Both the position numbers and the translations under genes were made by a program. Below the pieces are notes generated by a model. It saw nothing but the letters and a program-made list of their open reading frames with translations, was not told the DNA's origin and made no database searches. 64,000 bases of DNA from Ridgeia piscesae (Eukaryota; Annelida; Polychaeta; Sabellida; Siboglinidae). Location: assembly GCA_025642075.2 (NCBI GenBank), contig JAODUO010000545.1, forward strand, positions 1 to 64,000. Direction: 5' to 3'. Of the stretch, positions 41,710 to 52,673 are shown piece after piece. How positions within the stretch are numbered: the first letter of the stretch is position 1; every line of letters starts with the position of its first letter.

Positions 41710-44700
41710 CTACAACGGCGCCACTTTCTTGTCCTCTGCCTCGCGAAGATGTGCGACTAAATCGCTTCTCGCGATCCGGCAGTGTGCATCGGGGTACGCG
41801 GCCTGGCCGGGGGGAGGCTTCAGGAACTCGGGAGTCTGGATGAACTTGTTGTGTCGGCTGACGTAGTCCCGGTGTACCAAGTTCACTGGGTTCACTTTCG
41901 TCGACGTCTCGCGCAGATTGGCAAAGCGCATCTGCACCCGGGCCTCGGGAGGCGGGTTCAGGTAGGACGTTGAGTACGACGTCCCGTAGTTATTCATCCT
42001 GGAGATGTCAGCTGACTTCCGCCAGTCTTCCACCTTCTTCTCATACAGGCCAAACTTTGTCGCTTCCCCTGCGTGCAGATGATGTATGATTGAGTGCAAA
42101 GTTTTGACAGAATTGATTTATCTACATAGTAGACGCCTGCTATATGGAACATACCAGAGTTAGTCGAAATGATATGTCCGTCCGTCCGTCCGTCCGTCCG
42201 TCCGTCCGTCCGTCCGTCCGTCCGTCCGTCCGTCCGTCCGTCCGTCCGTCCGTCCGTCCGTCCGTCCGTCAGTCCGTCAGTCCGTCAGTCCGTCAGTCCG
42301 TCAGTCCGTCTCCCCCTCCGTCCGTCTCCCCGTCCGTCTCCCCCTCCCTGCCACTTTATTTCCTGTGATTACATTCCCAACATTCCACATCCAACCCTGA
42401 ACTTTTGACCCCAGAGCTGTGCTAAACAAAAATAGAATATGGAATGAAGAAGAGGAATGATCACCTACCTTGTATGGGATGGTCACTCTTCTCTGGTCGC
42501 CAGCCGAGTTTGTGACCATTCCACGAACGGAGGAGGGGGAATCGTTGACAGGGAGGTCGTTCCCGTCGGTTATAGTGTTCATCGTACCACGAGATCAGCT
42601 CATTCTTGTAGCCGTGGTGGTGGTAGAGGAAGAATCGTTTGTCTAGTCCTTCATCACGGACTCTCTGTTCCCGTCGCAGGATACAGTCGGGGAAACATCC
42701 GCCATACTGCTTGAAGTCCACCTGGTACGTGGACGGGCGGGGACGGGTCTTGTCCAGGTAAAACTACAACACCAAGAGAGACATGGTCACTTCAGCTTCA
42801 TGATTACTTCAGGTTCAGTTGCACAGAGTGTTCAGAATGAGATAATCACATTTTCATTTCAGATGCAAACCATTTCAAAATGCAGCCAATGTTATGGTTC
42901 AAAATCGCTCTCATTGTAACAGAATAAATGTTTTTATACAGCACATTATCCAATCCAACTTCAGGAAGTGGTAAACTGCATTACACAGTTGATTTGCTGG
43001 AAAACCAGTTCATTCGACACCACATCTTGATTAATCCGAGAAACATTCTTACATACTGCAATTACTGAACAAAAATACAAACATATATGCACCACGATTT
43101 ATAGCCAGGTACTCTCCTATACAGCTAAGTAAGAAGAAATTTAAACAATTTCCGTCAGACACATAAGACGCATTTGAACCCAGACTCTCAAATGAGAATG
43201 TCGGTTCCAAACACCATACAAATAAATATTGCCAACTCCAGTAAAATTATAAAAGTAAAGCTAAAACAACATGACATTAGATAAACATAACATGGAATTT
43301 AACAGTCAAAATGTATCAAAACAACACAGTCCACAAATCCAACATACAGATCCCAACTCTGCACTCATGACGTTTCCGGCTCAGGAAATACTGGACTTCT
43401 GAGGTTCTCTGCAAATACTTGACTTCTGAGGCTCTTGCAAATCCACAACATATACCAAGAACTCGGTGTACACATCGACAGAACTGTCCTGGCAGGCCCA
43501 GTGCAGTGTAGGCCACAGCAAGCTGTCCTCAGGACAGATTATTTCAGGTGATAGTACACCCACATTGTTCCAAGATCGACTTGTGCTAACACGTCAACAA
43601 GTGACTGCAATATTCCCAGGACCCACTGACCTGGTATTATGTAAGACAACTGCCTTAGTGCACAGCGACAGATGTACACCACCTTGTTGCCTCGGCAGCC
43701 AAACCAGGCAAACAAGGTGAATGTGGTAAACACACACGCCAGTTCAAACCGTACGTAAATTCGTTGGATGGGCACTAGAAGAGATGATTGCCCAAAAGGA
43801 ATATACGTGAAGCTATGGCTGACTTCCAACATGCAGCTTTGACAAGATGGTATGGTTGGAAAGACATGGTATGGTTGGAAAGACAGATGAATCCCTCTCA
43901 AGGCTATACCTATGTTAAGGTAATATGTTGACTGTTACAGTGTGTGGTATTCCATTTATGCATGTTAATGGTGCCTCTTTTAATAATGCTTTTTGTTAAA
44001 CTCCTGTTAAATTAATATTGCTAAAAACACAATCTAGTATCAACTGCAATATGTGGGTAATTTTGTTTGGGCCATTTCTTTGTGAAGTTTTTATTCAAAA
44101 TCAAATGGTAAGTTATTTATAGTCAATTGTTTCTTTAACATGAATATGCAATGAATGCACAGCATGATTATGTACATATCTTGCCAATTTCTCTTGCTGT
44201 CTTGAAGGCCAGTTGCCGACTTCAGTGCTAACTGCCAGCCCAGCAACAGACTAGCAAATTATCAAACACAATAACCATGTAACTTCTTTCGAATATTTAG
44301 ACAAACCTGAACACAGGTCATCAGACTAACTGCATAATGATAACTGTACACTGTACACTGTACACTGTACACTGTACACTGTACACTGTACACTGTACAC
44401 TGTACACTGTACACTGTTCACACACGCACGCACGCATGCACACATATATATTAATATTCTTGGAGTAGTTAACCTTCACTATTGAAAACCCACCTATTCC
44501 GGGCTGTGTATGAAGTATAGACACCTGTCAGTTTATTTAATTTTTATTTTACCTATTTATTATCTTGTACATGTTTTACATTAATTTAACATAATACTCA
44601 TTATTTTATTATCAATATACCATTTATTTTAATTATTATCTAGCTAATTTATTTATTTTATTATTTATTATTATTACTTTTTATAAATATTTTATTTACC

Positions 44701-45174
44701 TTAACAAACTTAATATTATAATTCTCATGTATATATACTCATGTACAGCGCCTCCGAATGGATATTTCCAGATTGATGGCGTTTATAAATGTTCTTCTTC
44801 TTATTATTATTATTATCAACGAAAAGGATTTGTGATGAGGTGAGCCAAAGAACAGCTAGCACAGATAAGCTCCCATAATTTATATCAAACTTCCTTCAAC
44901 AGACATACACTATGTACGTGGCAATGTAACAGATGTGCCTTCCTTTTCTTGTCATATAAATTGTATTAATGACCAAACAGTCTTTCTTGAGCATTTCACA
45001 TTTATTATACACCTGTATGTATACATTTACATATTGATATACATAATTAATGTTCCATATGACCACCATGTAACAATACTTTTCTTTTTGTTTGCTTATG
45101 TAGAATGTAATATTGTTGTTGCGAAATAAAACTTGAAATTTGAGTATGAAGGTTAACTACTCCAAGAATATTAA

Positions 45175-45220
<46 letters not shown>

Positions 45221-48200
45221 CTTCATCACACTCCACAGATTAATTTGCTTTTCCATGCTTAATAATCCTGTTTTATTATGTTTACATTTAAATACTAAAA
45301 CTGTTGAATATTTGTCATGGTCATGGTTATGCCAACCCAGTTATAAAATTCACAATATATATATATACTAAATATGAAAATGCTTGCCTTGATGGTGGGT
45401 AGAATGCTTTATAAATTTGAAAATGACCATAGAAATTCACAAATTTCAGTGAGGCTAAAAGTTTTATAAAATGTCTTGTAGTTGTAAGTTAAAATTGTAC
45501 TATACCGCAGTTTCAACTAATTTATGTGGACTAATGCAATGGGTGGGCCTAGAATTTAGTACAAGCCTGATGTGAAATTGCCGGCCACTAGTGTGCTCAT
45601 ATAAAATCTTAATAAATACCTCTTGTAATACAATATTCACCCACATTCTGAAGGTGTAAACTGTTTGGACATAACTTGTGTGGTTTATAGCAATTGCCAA
45701 CAGGATAATAGAACGCTTCAGAGAACATTTTATATCACAATTCAAACATGCCGAACTGATGTACACACAGATGTACACAAAACTACACACACAGGGCAGC
45801 AACTTGACAAACATGCTGAAACCAACCCATGGGCAGAACAAGACTGAACACTTCAACACCCTTAAACAGCACGAACTCTAACCCACGGGTGAAACAAGAC
45901 TAAACAGCCCTAACTCTAACCCACGGGCGAAACAAGACTAAACAGCCCTAACTCTAACCCACAGGCAAAACAAGACTAAACAGACCTAACTCTAATCCAC
46001 GGGCGAAACAAGACTAAACAGCCCTAACTCTAACCCACAGGCGAAACAAGACTAAACAGCCCTAATTCTAAACCACGGGCGAAACAAGACTAAACAGCCT
46101 TAACTCTAACCCACAGGCCAAACAAGACTAAACAGCCCTAACTCTAATCCACGGGCAAAACAAGACTAAACAGCCCTAACTCTAACCCACACGGGCAAAA
46201 CAAGACTAAACAGTCCTAACTCTAACCCACGCGCCAAACAAGACTAAACAGCCCTAACTCTAACCCACGGGCGAAACAAGACTAAACAGCCCTAACTCTA
46301 ACCCACGGGCGAAACAAGACTAAACAGCCCTAACTCTAACCCACGGGGCGAAAAAAGACTAAACAACCCTAACTCTAACCCTCGGGCGAAACAAGACTAA
46401 ACAGCCCTAATTCTAACCGACGGGCGAAAAAAGACTAAACAGCTCCAACTCTAACCCACGGGCAAAACAAGACTAAACTGCCCTAACTCTAACCCACACG
46501 GGCAAAACAAGACTAAACAGCACTAACTCTAGCCCACGGTCGAAACAAGACTAAACAGCCCTAACTCTAACCCACGGGCGAAACAAGACTAAACAGCACT
46601 AACTCTAACCCACGGGCGAAACAAGACTAAACAGCCCTAACTCTAACCCACGGGCGAAACAAGACTAAACAGCCCTAACTCTAACCCACGGGCGAAACAA
46701 GACTAAACAGCACTAACTCTAACCCACAGGCGAAACAAGACAAAACAGCCCTAACTCTAACCCACAGGCAAAACAAGACTAAACAGCCCTGACTCTAACC
46801 CACAGGCAAAACAAGACTAAACAGCCCTAACTCTAACCCACGGGTGAAACAAGACAAAACAGCCCTAACTCTAACCCACAGGCACATCACCAGATACATC
46901 AACCAACACATCACCAGATACACAAACTAACACATCACCTGACACATCCCCAGACACACCAACTTACACATCACCTGACACATCAACCAACACATCACCA
47001 GACACATCAACCAATCTCCAGATACATCAACCAACACATCACCAGACACATCAACCAACACATCACCAGATACATCAACCAACACATCACCAGACACATC
47101 AACCAACACATCACCAGACACATCAGCCATCACATCAACTAACACACCACCAGACACATCAACCAACACATCACCAGACACACCAACTAACACTTCATCA
47201 GACACATCAACCAACACATCACCAGACACATCAACCAACACATCCCCAGACACGTCAACAAACACATCACCAGACACATCATCTGACACATCACCCAACT
47301 CATTACATGACACATCACCCAAATCATCAAGCAACACATCAATCAACCCATCACTTGACACATCACCCAACTTATCCCCTGACATATCACATTACCCAGT
47401 AGTTGCATGACATTTATGGGGGCAGCTGTCAGAGAACATATAGGCAGCACTTGGGTTACTCATCTCCACTACTATAGTCACAAGTGACCATTGGAGAATT
47501 GGGATTATTTGCACAGTCAATGTGTACTTGCAGATATGTTAAAAGCAATACAGTGTAGTTATTCATCGATCCGTAAACACACAATTTGTGCACATACTAA
47601 ATGACATTCCTAATGGCAACACACACTATCAATATATGCTCTACCATCATTATACTATGGCAAAGCCGACTGTGTCAGAAAACATAAATTTATTAATATC
47701 AGCTACTCCTGCTAATGCAAACTTTGTGCATAATGTAAGACTGGTACAAAGACATATTCAGTAAACAATATGTCATCTGTGAATATGAATTATTAATGGG
47801 GAGAGCCCTTGCCTAACACAATGTTGTTTAATTTAGCAGTTTCTATGATAGTGTACTCAGTTTGATGGTGATTTATTAACCTATAATATAGTCTCATCTA
47901 GCATATTTTTGTAAACATTAACTTTACTGTAGTTTTTTTATATAAATGCATACCAGTAACTCAGTTTATAATATTAATAAACTTGAAATTAAGTGTAACT
48001 GTATTAAAGGTCTTGGTATCAACTTACAGTGTACTCATATTGAGGCTGCTAAAAAGATTGTCTTGTGCAAAGGGTTAATCACAGGTCATTACTACCAATA
48101 TCACATTTTCAGATTACAGTGTGCGTGTATAGATCTTACTGCTGCTCAGAAATAAGTACATACTTACATATGCAACATAAATAAATCTTCATAAATAATA

Positions 48201-49938
48201 TTGACCGAGCAAACAAGATTAAATTTCCCATTGTTGCCGGATGAAACAAGTGATGATTATCTCCAGCCTGTAATTGAATGAAATGGTGTTGTGAATGCGA
48301 CATATGACATTAATACATGCTCATTTTAACACAAATTCTCTCTGTTTGCAACACCTAAGCCACTTTCAGAATCTTTCTGTGCGCTTCTGCTAGGCTAACA
48401 GTAATGCCACGTTATTCCATTATCGAACTATTGACTAAGCAGCTTAGTCTGTTATGCATTAAAGCTAGAGGCTAGGGGGTAAAGGATTGAAATGTTCCTA
48501 TCAATTCACAGGATCTGCTTAAGAAAATCCCAATTTCATGCTGAAGGATAGTACTACCGGTTTAACTAAGTGAAGAAATGTGAACTTAATACTGTTTTCA
48601 ATATGACAATGTGTTTGCAATTTTGCATACGTTGCCAATAAATACCGGGTATGCAACATTTATAACTGTCTTATCTGAATTTCAGAGTTAGTGAAAATTA
48701 CATAAAGTCAATACTGCAATTCTGCACAGAACTGTTGTACACCAACAACAGCACGCACGTAGCACGCATTACTAAAACAGACCTGTTAAAAGGGTGTAAT
48801 TTTTATGATTTCAGTATTCAAAGAAAAACATGGTTTAGTTTGTTTCTGCAAGACAACTGTAGATATGGCCTACTGGGTACTCTTCTTTCTGAAATGAACT
48901 GCTTTAATCAGATGGTTCCATAGAGTTATAATCCTTGAGTAGTCTAAGTATAAATGTATAAATTGCTATTTCTTTATCCCGCAGCAAGGTGTAAAGTCAA
49001 TGTAAAGTCATTACTGTGCCTCTACAAGTTCTGTACGTGTTTTTCAATTTCATGTGCATATGTATGTGTGCATATAACTGTGCATGCGTAATTCATTATA
49101 AAGCTGTAATTGTAATGATAAATGCTGAATAAACCATTAGATCTTATTAATTAATTGGATTGTTATGAGAAGGGCTAGAACTTACTGACACAACAATAAG
49201 AAATTTACTGTCACAACAATAACATTTGAACTGCATACTTTTACAAATGTTTCAATGAATACGTAACATGATTTATAATAATTCCTCTCCTCGGTCTTCT
49301 CTTTCATGTTATGTCTGATGATGATTTGGGATAATAATTGCAAACTGATAGCATTACCATCAGATTAACAATAGATTGATCAGCAGTCAGCACTACGCAT
49401 GCAATTTGAGTATTAATTTTAATTAAGGTCACTGAAGAAACATGTTATTCTCATCAATACGTCTTCGGATGCTGTCAGAAGATTAACATGTACAACTCTA
49501 AAATAATTCTGATGGTCTCCAGAATGTGACCTGTGAATCATAACAATATTTTAATATTCACATATCACACAAAACAATTGCAACTCCACACAGTCATACA
49601 ATTCAGCCAGACTGATTTACTATTTAGAGAATTTGAACATTATTTGATAAACAAAATGTACACCTCATTCTCACCCTGACAGTCATAAATAGTCTGCTGT
49701 CAGTAATTCGTTAAAACTAACTTAGTAAATATTCGCAGACGCGCCTTAAATAAATAGATTCCCTGCGCGTCCTCTAGCTCACCTGTAGTCGATCTTCATA
49801 CCAGTTCCCTATCAGCACCCGAGGTTTGTATTCCTTCTCAATGCGCCAACCTGGCTGATCCCACTTCGGCTTCTCCGGCGCGGTTCTGTAGCCGGGGTCC
49901 CATTCGTTCTTCCCGGCCGTCAGCCGTACTTTAGCCAT
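41710..49938 (-). CDS. CFAP107: CFAP107 (C1orf158)-like ciliary microtubule inner protein
   Basis: Three exons join in phase: 49938-49783 (donor CTACAG|GTGAGC), 42763-42469 (acceptor GTTGTAG, donor ACAAG|GTAGGT) and 42068-41710 (acceptor CACGCAG, stop TAG). They total 810 nt and 269 residues. Diagnostic pieces appear in the order of human CFAP107: PGWRIEKEYKPRVLIGNWYE near 30-48, then YDEHYNRR, LRSWNGHKLGWRPEKSDHP, then FGLYEKK and SYSTSYLNPPP. The family is a microtubule inner protein of motile axonemal doublets. No enzyme motif or membrane segment is present. The vertebrate protein is about 194 residues, so this one has an extended middle and C-terminus. The first intron (42764-49782) is about 7 kb and filled with repeats, including the 38-bp and 24-bp minisatellites. 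The start is the first ATG of the frame, in a GCGCAATGG context. Confidence 0.85.
42176..42352. repeat. (CCGT)n microsatellite
   Basis: Perfect CCGT/GTCC tetranucleotide repeats run to about 42268, then variants (GTCAGTCC, CTCCCCGTCC) to 42352. They lie in the second intron of the CFAP107-like gene, about 110 bp downstream of the 42469 donor. Confidence 0.95.
43088..43225 (-). mobile_element. Third SINE-like copy (- orientation)
   Basis: On the - strand the tRNA-like head has GGTTCAAATGC, close to a B box. The tail reads CTTAGCTGTATAGGAGAGTA followed by CCTGGCTATA, the same as the two copies at 36.1-36.5 kb. Confidence 0.5.
44341..44418. repeat. (CTGTACA)n minisatellite, 7-bp unit
   Basis: About ten exact copies of CTGTACA, followed by a short CACGCA stretch, in the CFAP107-like first intron. 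Confidence 0.95.
44451..45174. repeat. 724-bp segment bounded by a perfect 28-bp inverted repeat
   Basis: Positions 44451-44478 and 45147-45174 are exact reverse complements (starting TTAATATTCTTGGAGTAGTT). The inside holds an L2-like LINE 3' tail (44525-44820) and a second LINE-like end GAAATAAAACTTGAAATTTG (45123-45142). The outside edges merge into TA-rich DNA, so no target duplication could be read. It may be a composite non-autonomous DNA transposon or two LINE ends brought together by inversion. Confidence 0.7.
44525..44820 (+). mobile_element. LINE 3' end (L2/CR1-like) with (TTA)n tail
   Basis: An AT-rich 3' UTR is followed by CAGCGCCTCCGAATGGATAT, a GATGGCGTTTATAAATG end and a TTCTTCTTATTATTATT tail. 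A homologous copy lies inverted at 53415-53695. Confidence 0.65.
45178..45214. repeat. (TA)n microsatellite
   Basis: TA run directly next to the right arm of the 28-bp inverted repeat. Confidence 0.9.
45830..46886. repeat. 38-bp minisatellite with telomere-like CCCTAACTCTAACCC segment
   Basis: About 27 copies of a 38-bp unit: CCCTAACTCTAACCCACGGG followed by CGAAACAAGACTAAACAG. The variable sites include CACGGG/CACAGG, GCGAAA/GCAAAA/GCCAAA and CCCTAA/CACTAA. Each unit contains an imperfect double CCCTAA motif. The array lies inside the first intron of the CFAP107-like gene and passes directly into the next minisatellite. Confidence 0.95.
46880..47395. repeat. 24-bp minisatellite (ACATCACCAGACACATCAACCA)n
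   Basis: About 20 imperfect copies of a 24-bp unit made of two related 12-mers, ACATCACCAGAC and ACATCAACCAAC. Because the unit is a multiple of three, the - strand gives a 152-codon open frame of DVSGDVLV repeats. I treat that frame as a by-product. Confidence 0.95.
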
Positions 49939-50508
49939 TGCGCCCTTTCCGCTCCAATTCAACTATACAACTACGCCTTCAAATGACGCCAATTAAGCGT
50001 CGCCACGCCTCCGATAATGATCGGTCTGTGGGATAATTACAGCTTTCTACTCAACTCAAGTAGCCCGCGATACCCAGCACGACAAGTTTGCGGATGGTGG
50101 TTGGTTGCCGGGAACGCAAAAGCCCTAACAACCGATTGCAACAATCGTGTCGTGGAGATCCCGAGTGAAATTCGATGTTGTCGCTATATGAAACAATAGA
50201 ATACTATTGTGAAATTGTTCGCTGAGTTTAAAATGGAAAATATCTTCCCCGAAAGATTATCTTTCATTGATAATTACCCGCCGGAAACGCACCGGAAATG
50301 CTCGTTGCTAGACTGGCCCATTAGGTGTCATCCACGAAATGAGCACCGTCGTATATTTCGAGTCGCCGCCTTATCAAAGAGCTCTTTGAAGTGATTGCTA
50401 GGGGATCCGGTAAGGTCTGCTGTAAGCACTTTCACACTTAACAAACAGTACGCATGTTGCGTATATGTACATGTATATATACTCATGTTTTTGAGACGAA
50501 TTATAGTG

Positions 50509-50510
<2 letters not shown>

Positions 50511-50548
<38 letters not shown>

Positions 50549-50560
50549 TATTATTATTAT
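50511..50560. repeat. (CT)n-(TA)n-(TTA)n compound microsatellite
   Basis: Three adjoining simple runs of CT, TA and TTA. Confidence 0.9.
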
Positions 50561-51602
50561 TATAGAAATGTATATTGTACATGTGACTTCTAAAACAGCA
50601 AACAAAATTTAAATGCATATGTACTGCCAGTACTCAGTATTCTGGTAAAAACAGCTAGAAGAGATCAATTGTGACAGATGTTTATGGATGCATAAATGTA
50701 ATACACCATAGAAATTGCATACAATATTTTGCAATTGTTGACATGTTGTACATTTAAAAAAAATACTTGTGGAGCATGTGTTAATCTTTCTGCTGAATAT
50801 TTTAGTCATTCCCCTAGTCGCATGTTCACAATAAAAATTAGCTCCTTGCAGCAAATCTTTTAAGTTTTGCTGTTTGCAGAATAAAGTTACTCTTAATGAA
50901 AACCTTCAATATAAAATATATTATTCCTGCATTGCAGCTATTTACATTTGAATGCCAAATATTTGAGTGTTCAAATGTTTAATTGAATGCATATAAATGT
51001 TGGCGTATTGCAAACAAGTTTGTATCCACCTTTCCACTCCTTGGTCAAAGGTGTTCAATGTTTCTCTGAATGATTCACCAGCTAACCCACCAGCCAGCCT
51101 TCCTTTTCACACAAGACATTAGGAAAGTTCTCACTGGCTTCACATTGACCCATTCATCTACTGATTAATTGTAATGTTTAACCAGCAGCTTTTATGTAAT
51201 TAGGCAGTCTTGATCTTTGGATCAACACAAGCAATACACAAGGCACTGGCAGGAATGAATGATTGCTGTCTGGCCAAAGGGTACAGATGGCCAGTGAGGT
51301 ATTTAAAGCTAAACATTTACATAATTGTATTACATACACATAACACAAGGGTGCATTGGAGGACATTAACCTGACAATTGCACCCTTCAGGCACCTCCAA
51401 AGCTCCAATAAGCAATACACATCACCACCCCTGTCCTCCTCCACACCACATCCCTAACACACACCCACCCTCCCCAATCATTGACTTGTACTTTTCCACA
51501 CCCACCCCACCCTAATCCCATATTCCCAAGCACAAATACTCTTATTCCACTTCCAGATAACATGAAGCCAGCCATCCTGAAACCGAGCAACCGTACTAGT
51601 GC

Positions 51603-51660
51603 GTGATGCCCCAGTAGGGGTTTTGCACTACAACATAACAGAAACAGAAACACAAACAAA
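51603..51660 (+). mobile_element. LINE 3' tail relic sharing an end with 58060-58356
   Basis: The sequence TGATGCCCCAGTAGGGGTTT leads into CACTACAACATAACAGAAAC and a short CAGAAA tail. The same end occurs at 58302-58350, showing a family with a conserved 3' terminus. Confidence 0.65.
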
Positions 51661-52439
51661 CGTTTGCATTTGGACACAATTATCAAACATTCGCATTCGA
51701 ATACACATAAACACACACGCGTACACATTTGAATGTGTTCATAGAAATAGGCATTCAAATTCGAATAAGTTATGCATTTGCCTTCAAATGCTATGGCAGA
51801 TATTCACTAACAAGCCTGCTGTATTGCATACAAATGTCATTGCATCAGAGTGGTCTCCATCACTAGTCAGCATCATATCTTTGACTGGAATGTACGTTGT
51901 GTCACCTGCTCTGTTAGTGGACCTTCATACACCTCACCTACAACAGAAGGAGTCACTCAGCACACTGGAGAAGAAATGTCCAGCCACACACCAACAGCCT
52001 GTCATGTATCATGTATATGTTCCAGTCTTAGCGAGGAGGGAACATATCTTTTCATAGCAGAGATGATGGGATCAACTACGGTTTACGTCTTATCCTGTAG
52101 GATCAAAATAACGTTCAAGAGAAATCCTAACATTATCCTTTCATTATGATCATCCTTACAAGTACACTTCTTTTTGTATTTCAGTGATTTAGTGATGTAC
52201 AGTGACTGAAGACCAGACGGACAGACCAATGAATGTTTACAATGGAGGCTTGATAACACAAGCATCCTCACCAAGAACAGTCTAGTAGATTGATATAAAA
52301 GGTAATTTGTATGAAAGGGTCACCGAGCCTAAATAAAAACAAACACAATGGTTGCAATGCAGCGAGTAGTGAAGTAACCATATCGAATTCGCATGAAAAT
52401 TATACAAGAAATGGTTACTCTTCCTGTTTCGAAGAGAGC

Positions 52440-52492
52440 ATAATAATAATAATTATTATTATTACAATAATAATAATAATTATTATTATTGT
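52440..52492. repeat. (AAT)n/(ATT)n inverted microsatellite
   Basis: AAT and ATT runs alternate, so the segment is nearly self-complementary. Confidence 0.85.
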
Positions 52493-52551
52493 TGCAGACA
52501 TTCGGGGACAATTTGTCTTTTAAAAACAGATTTCTACCCTTAACAGTTGTT

Positions 52552-52557
52552 TTTATT
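52552..52557 (-). terminator. Candidate polyadenylation signal for GSTK1-like gene
   Basis: AATAAA on the - strand, about 117 nt downstream of the stop codon at 52676-52674. Confidence 0.45.
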
Positions 52558-52673
52558 TGGTCCAACAAAAAAGTCGACACCAGATCACGCCACCGAAATA
52601 GTGTCCTTTGCAGCAGTTTTTTATGTTGAAAAATTTCATAAATTTAACATAAGGTTCGACATTTTTGTGGCTC

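Larger units (their letters stand above)
49939..52551. other. Interval between CFAP107-like and GSTK1-like genes
   Basis: Upstream of the CFAP107-like start (49940-50410) the sequence is richer in CG, fitting a promoter. A strong donor-like GGATCCG|GTAAGG occurs at 50411 on the + strand and might mark a divergent non-coding transcript. The rest is AT-rich with microsatellites (50511-50560, 52440-52492) and a LINE tail at 51600-51660. No coding exon is supported. Confidence 0.35.

Noticed and set aside
45830..46886. True telomere or chromosome end
   Set aside because: Units contain only one or two imperfect CCCTAA motifs within a 38-bp period, and ordinary genes lie on both sides.
45830..47395. 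CRISPR-like array
   Set aside because: The units are contiguous tandem repeats of 38 and 24 bp with no unique spacers, in an animal gene intron.
50209..50394. A 61-codon + strand frame near the CFAP107-like promoter
   Set aside because: No recognisable motif; the donor at 50411 is out of this frame's reach because the frame stops first. At most a non-coding exon.
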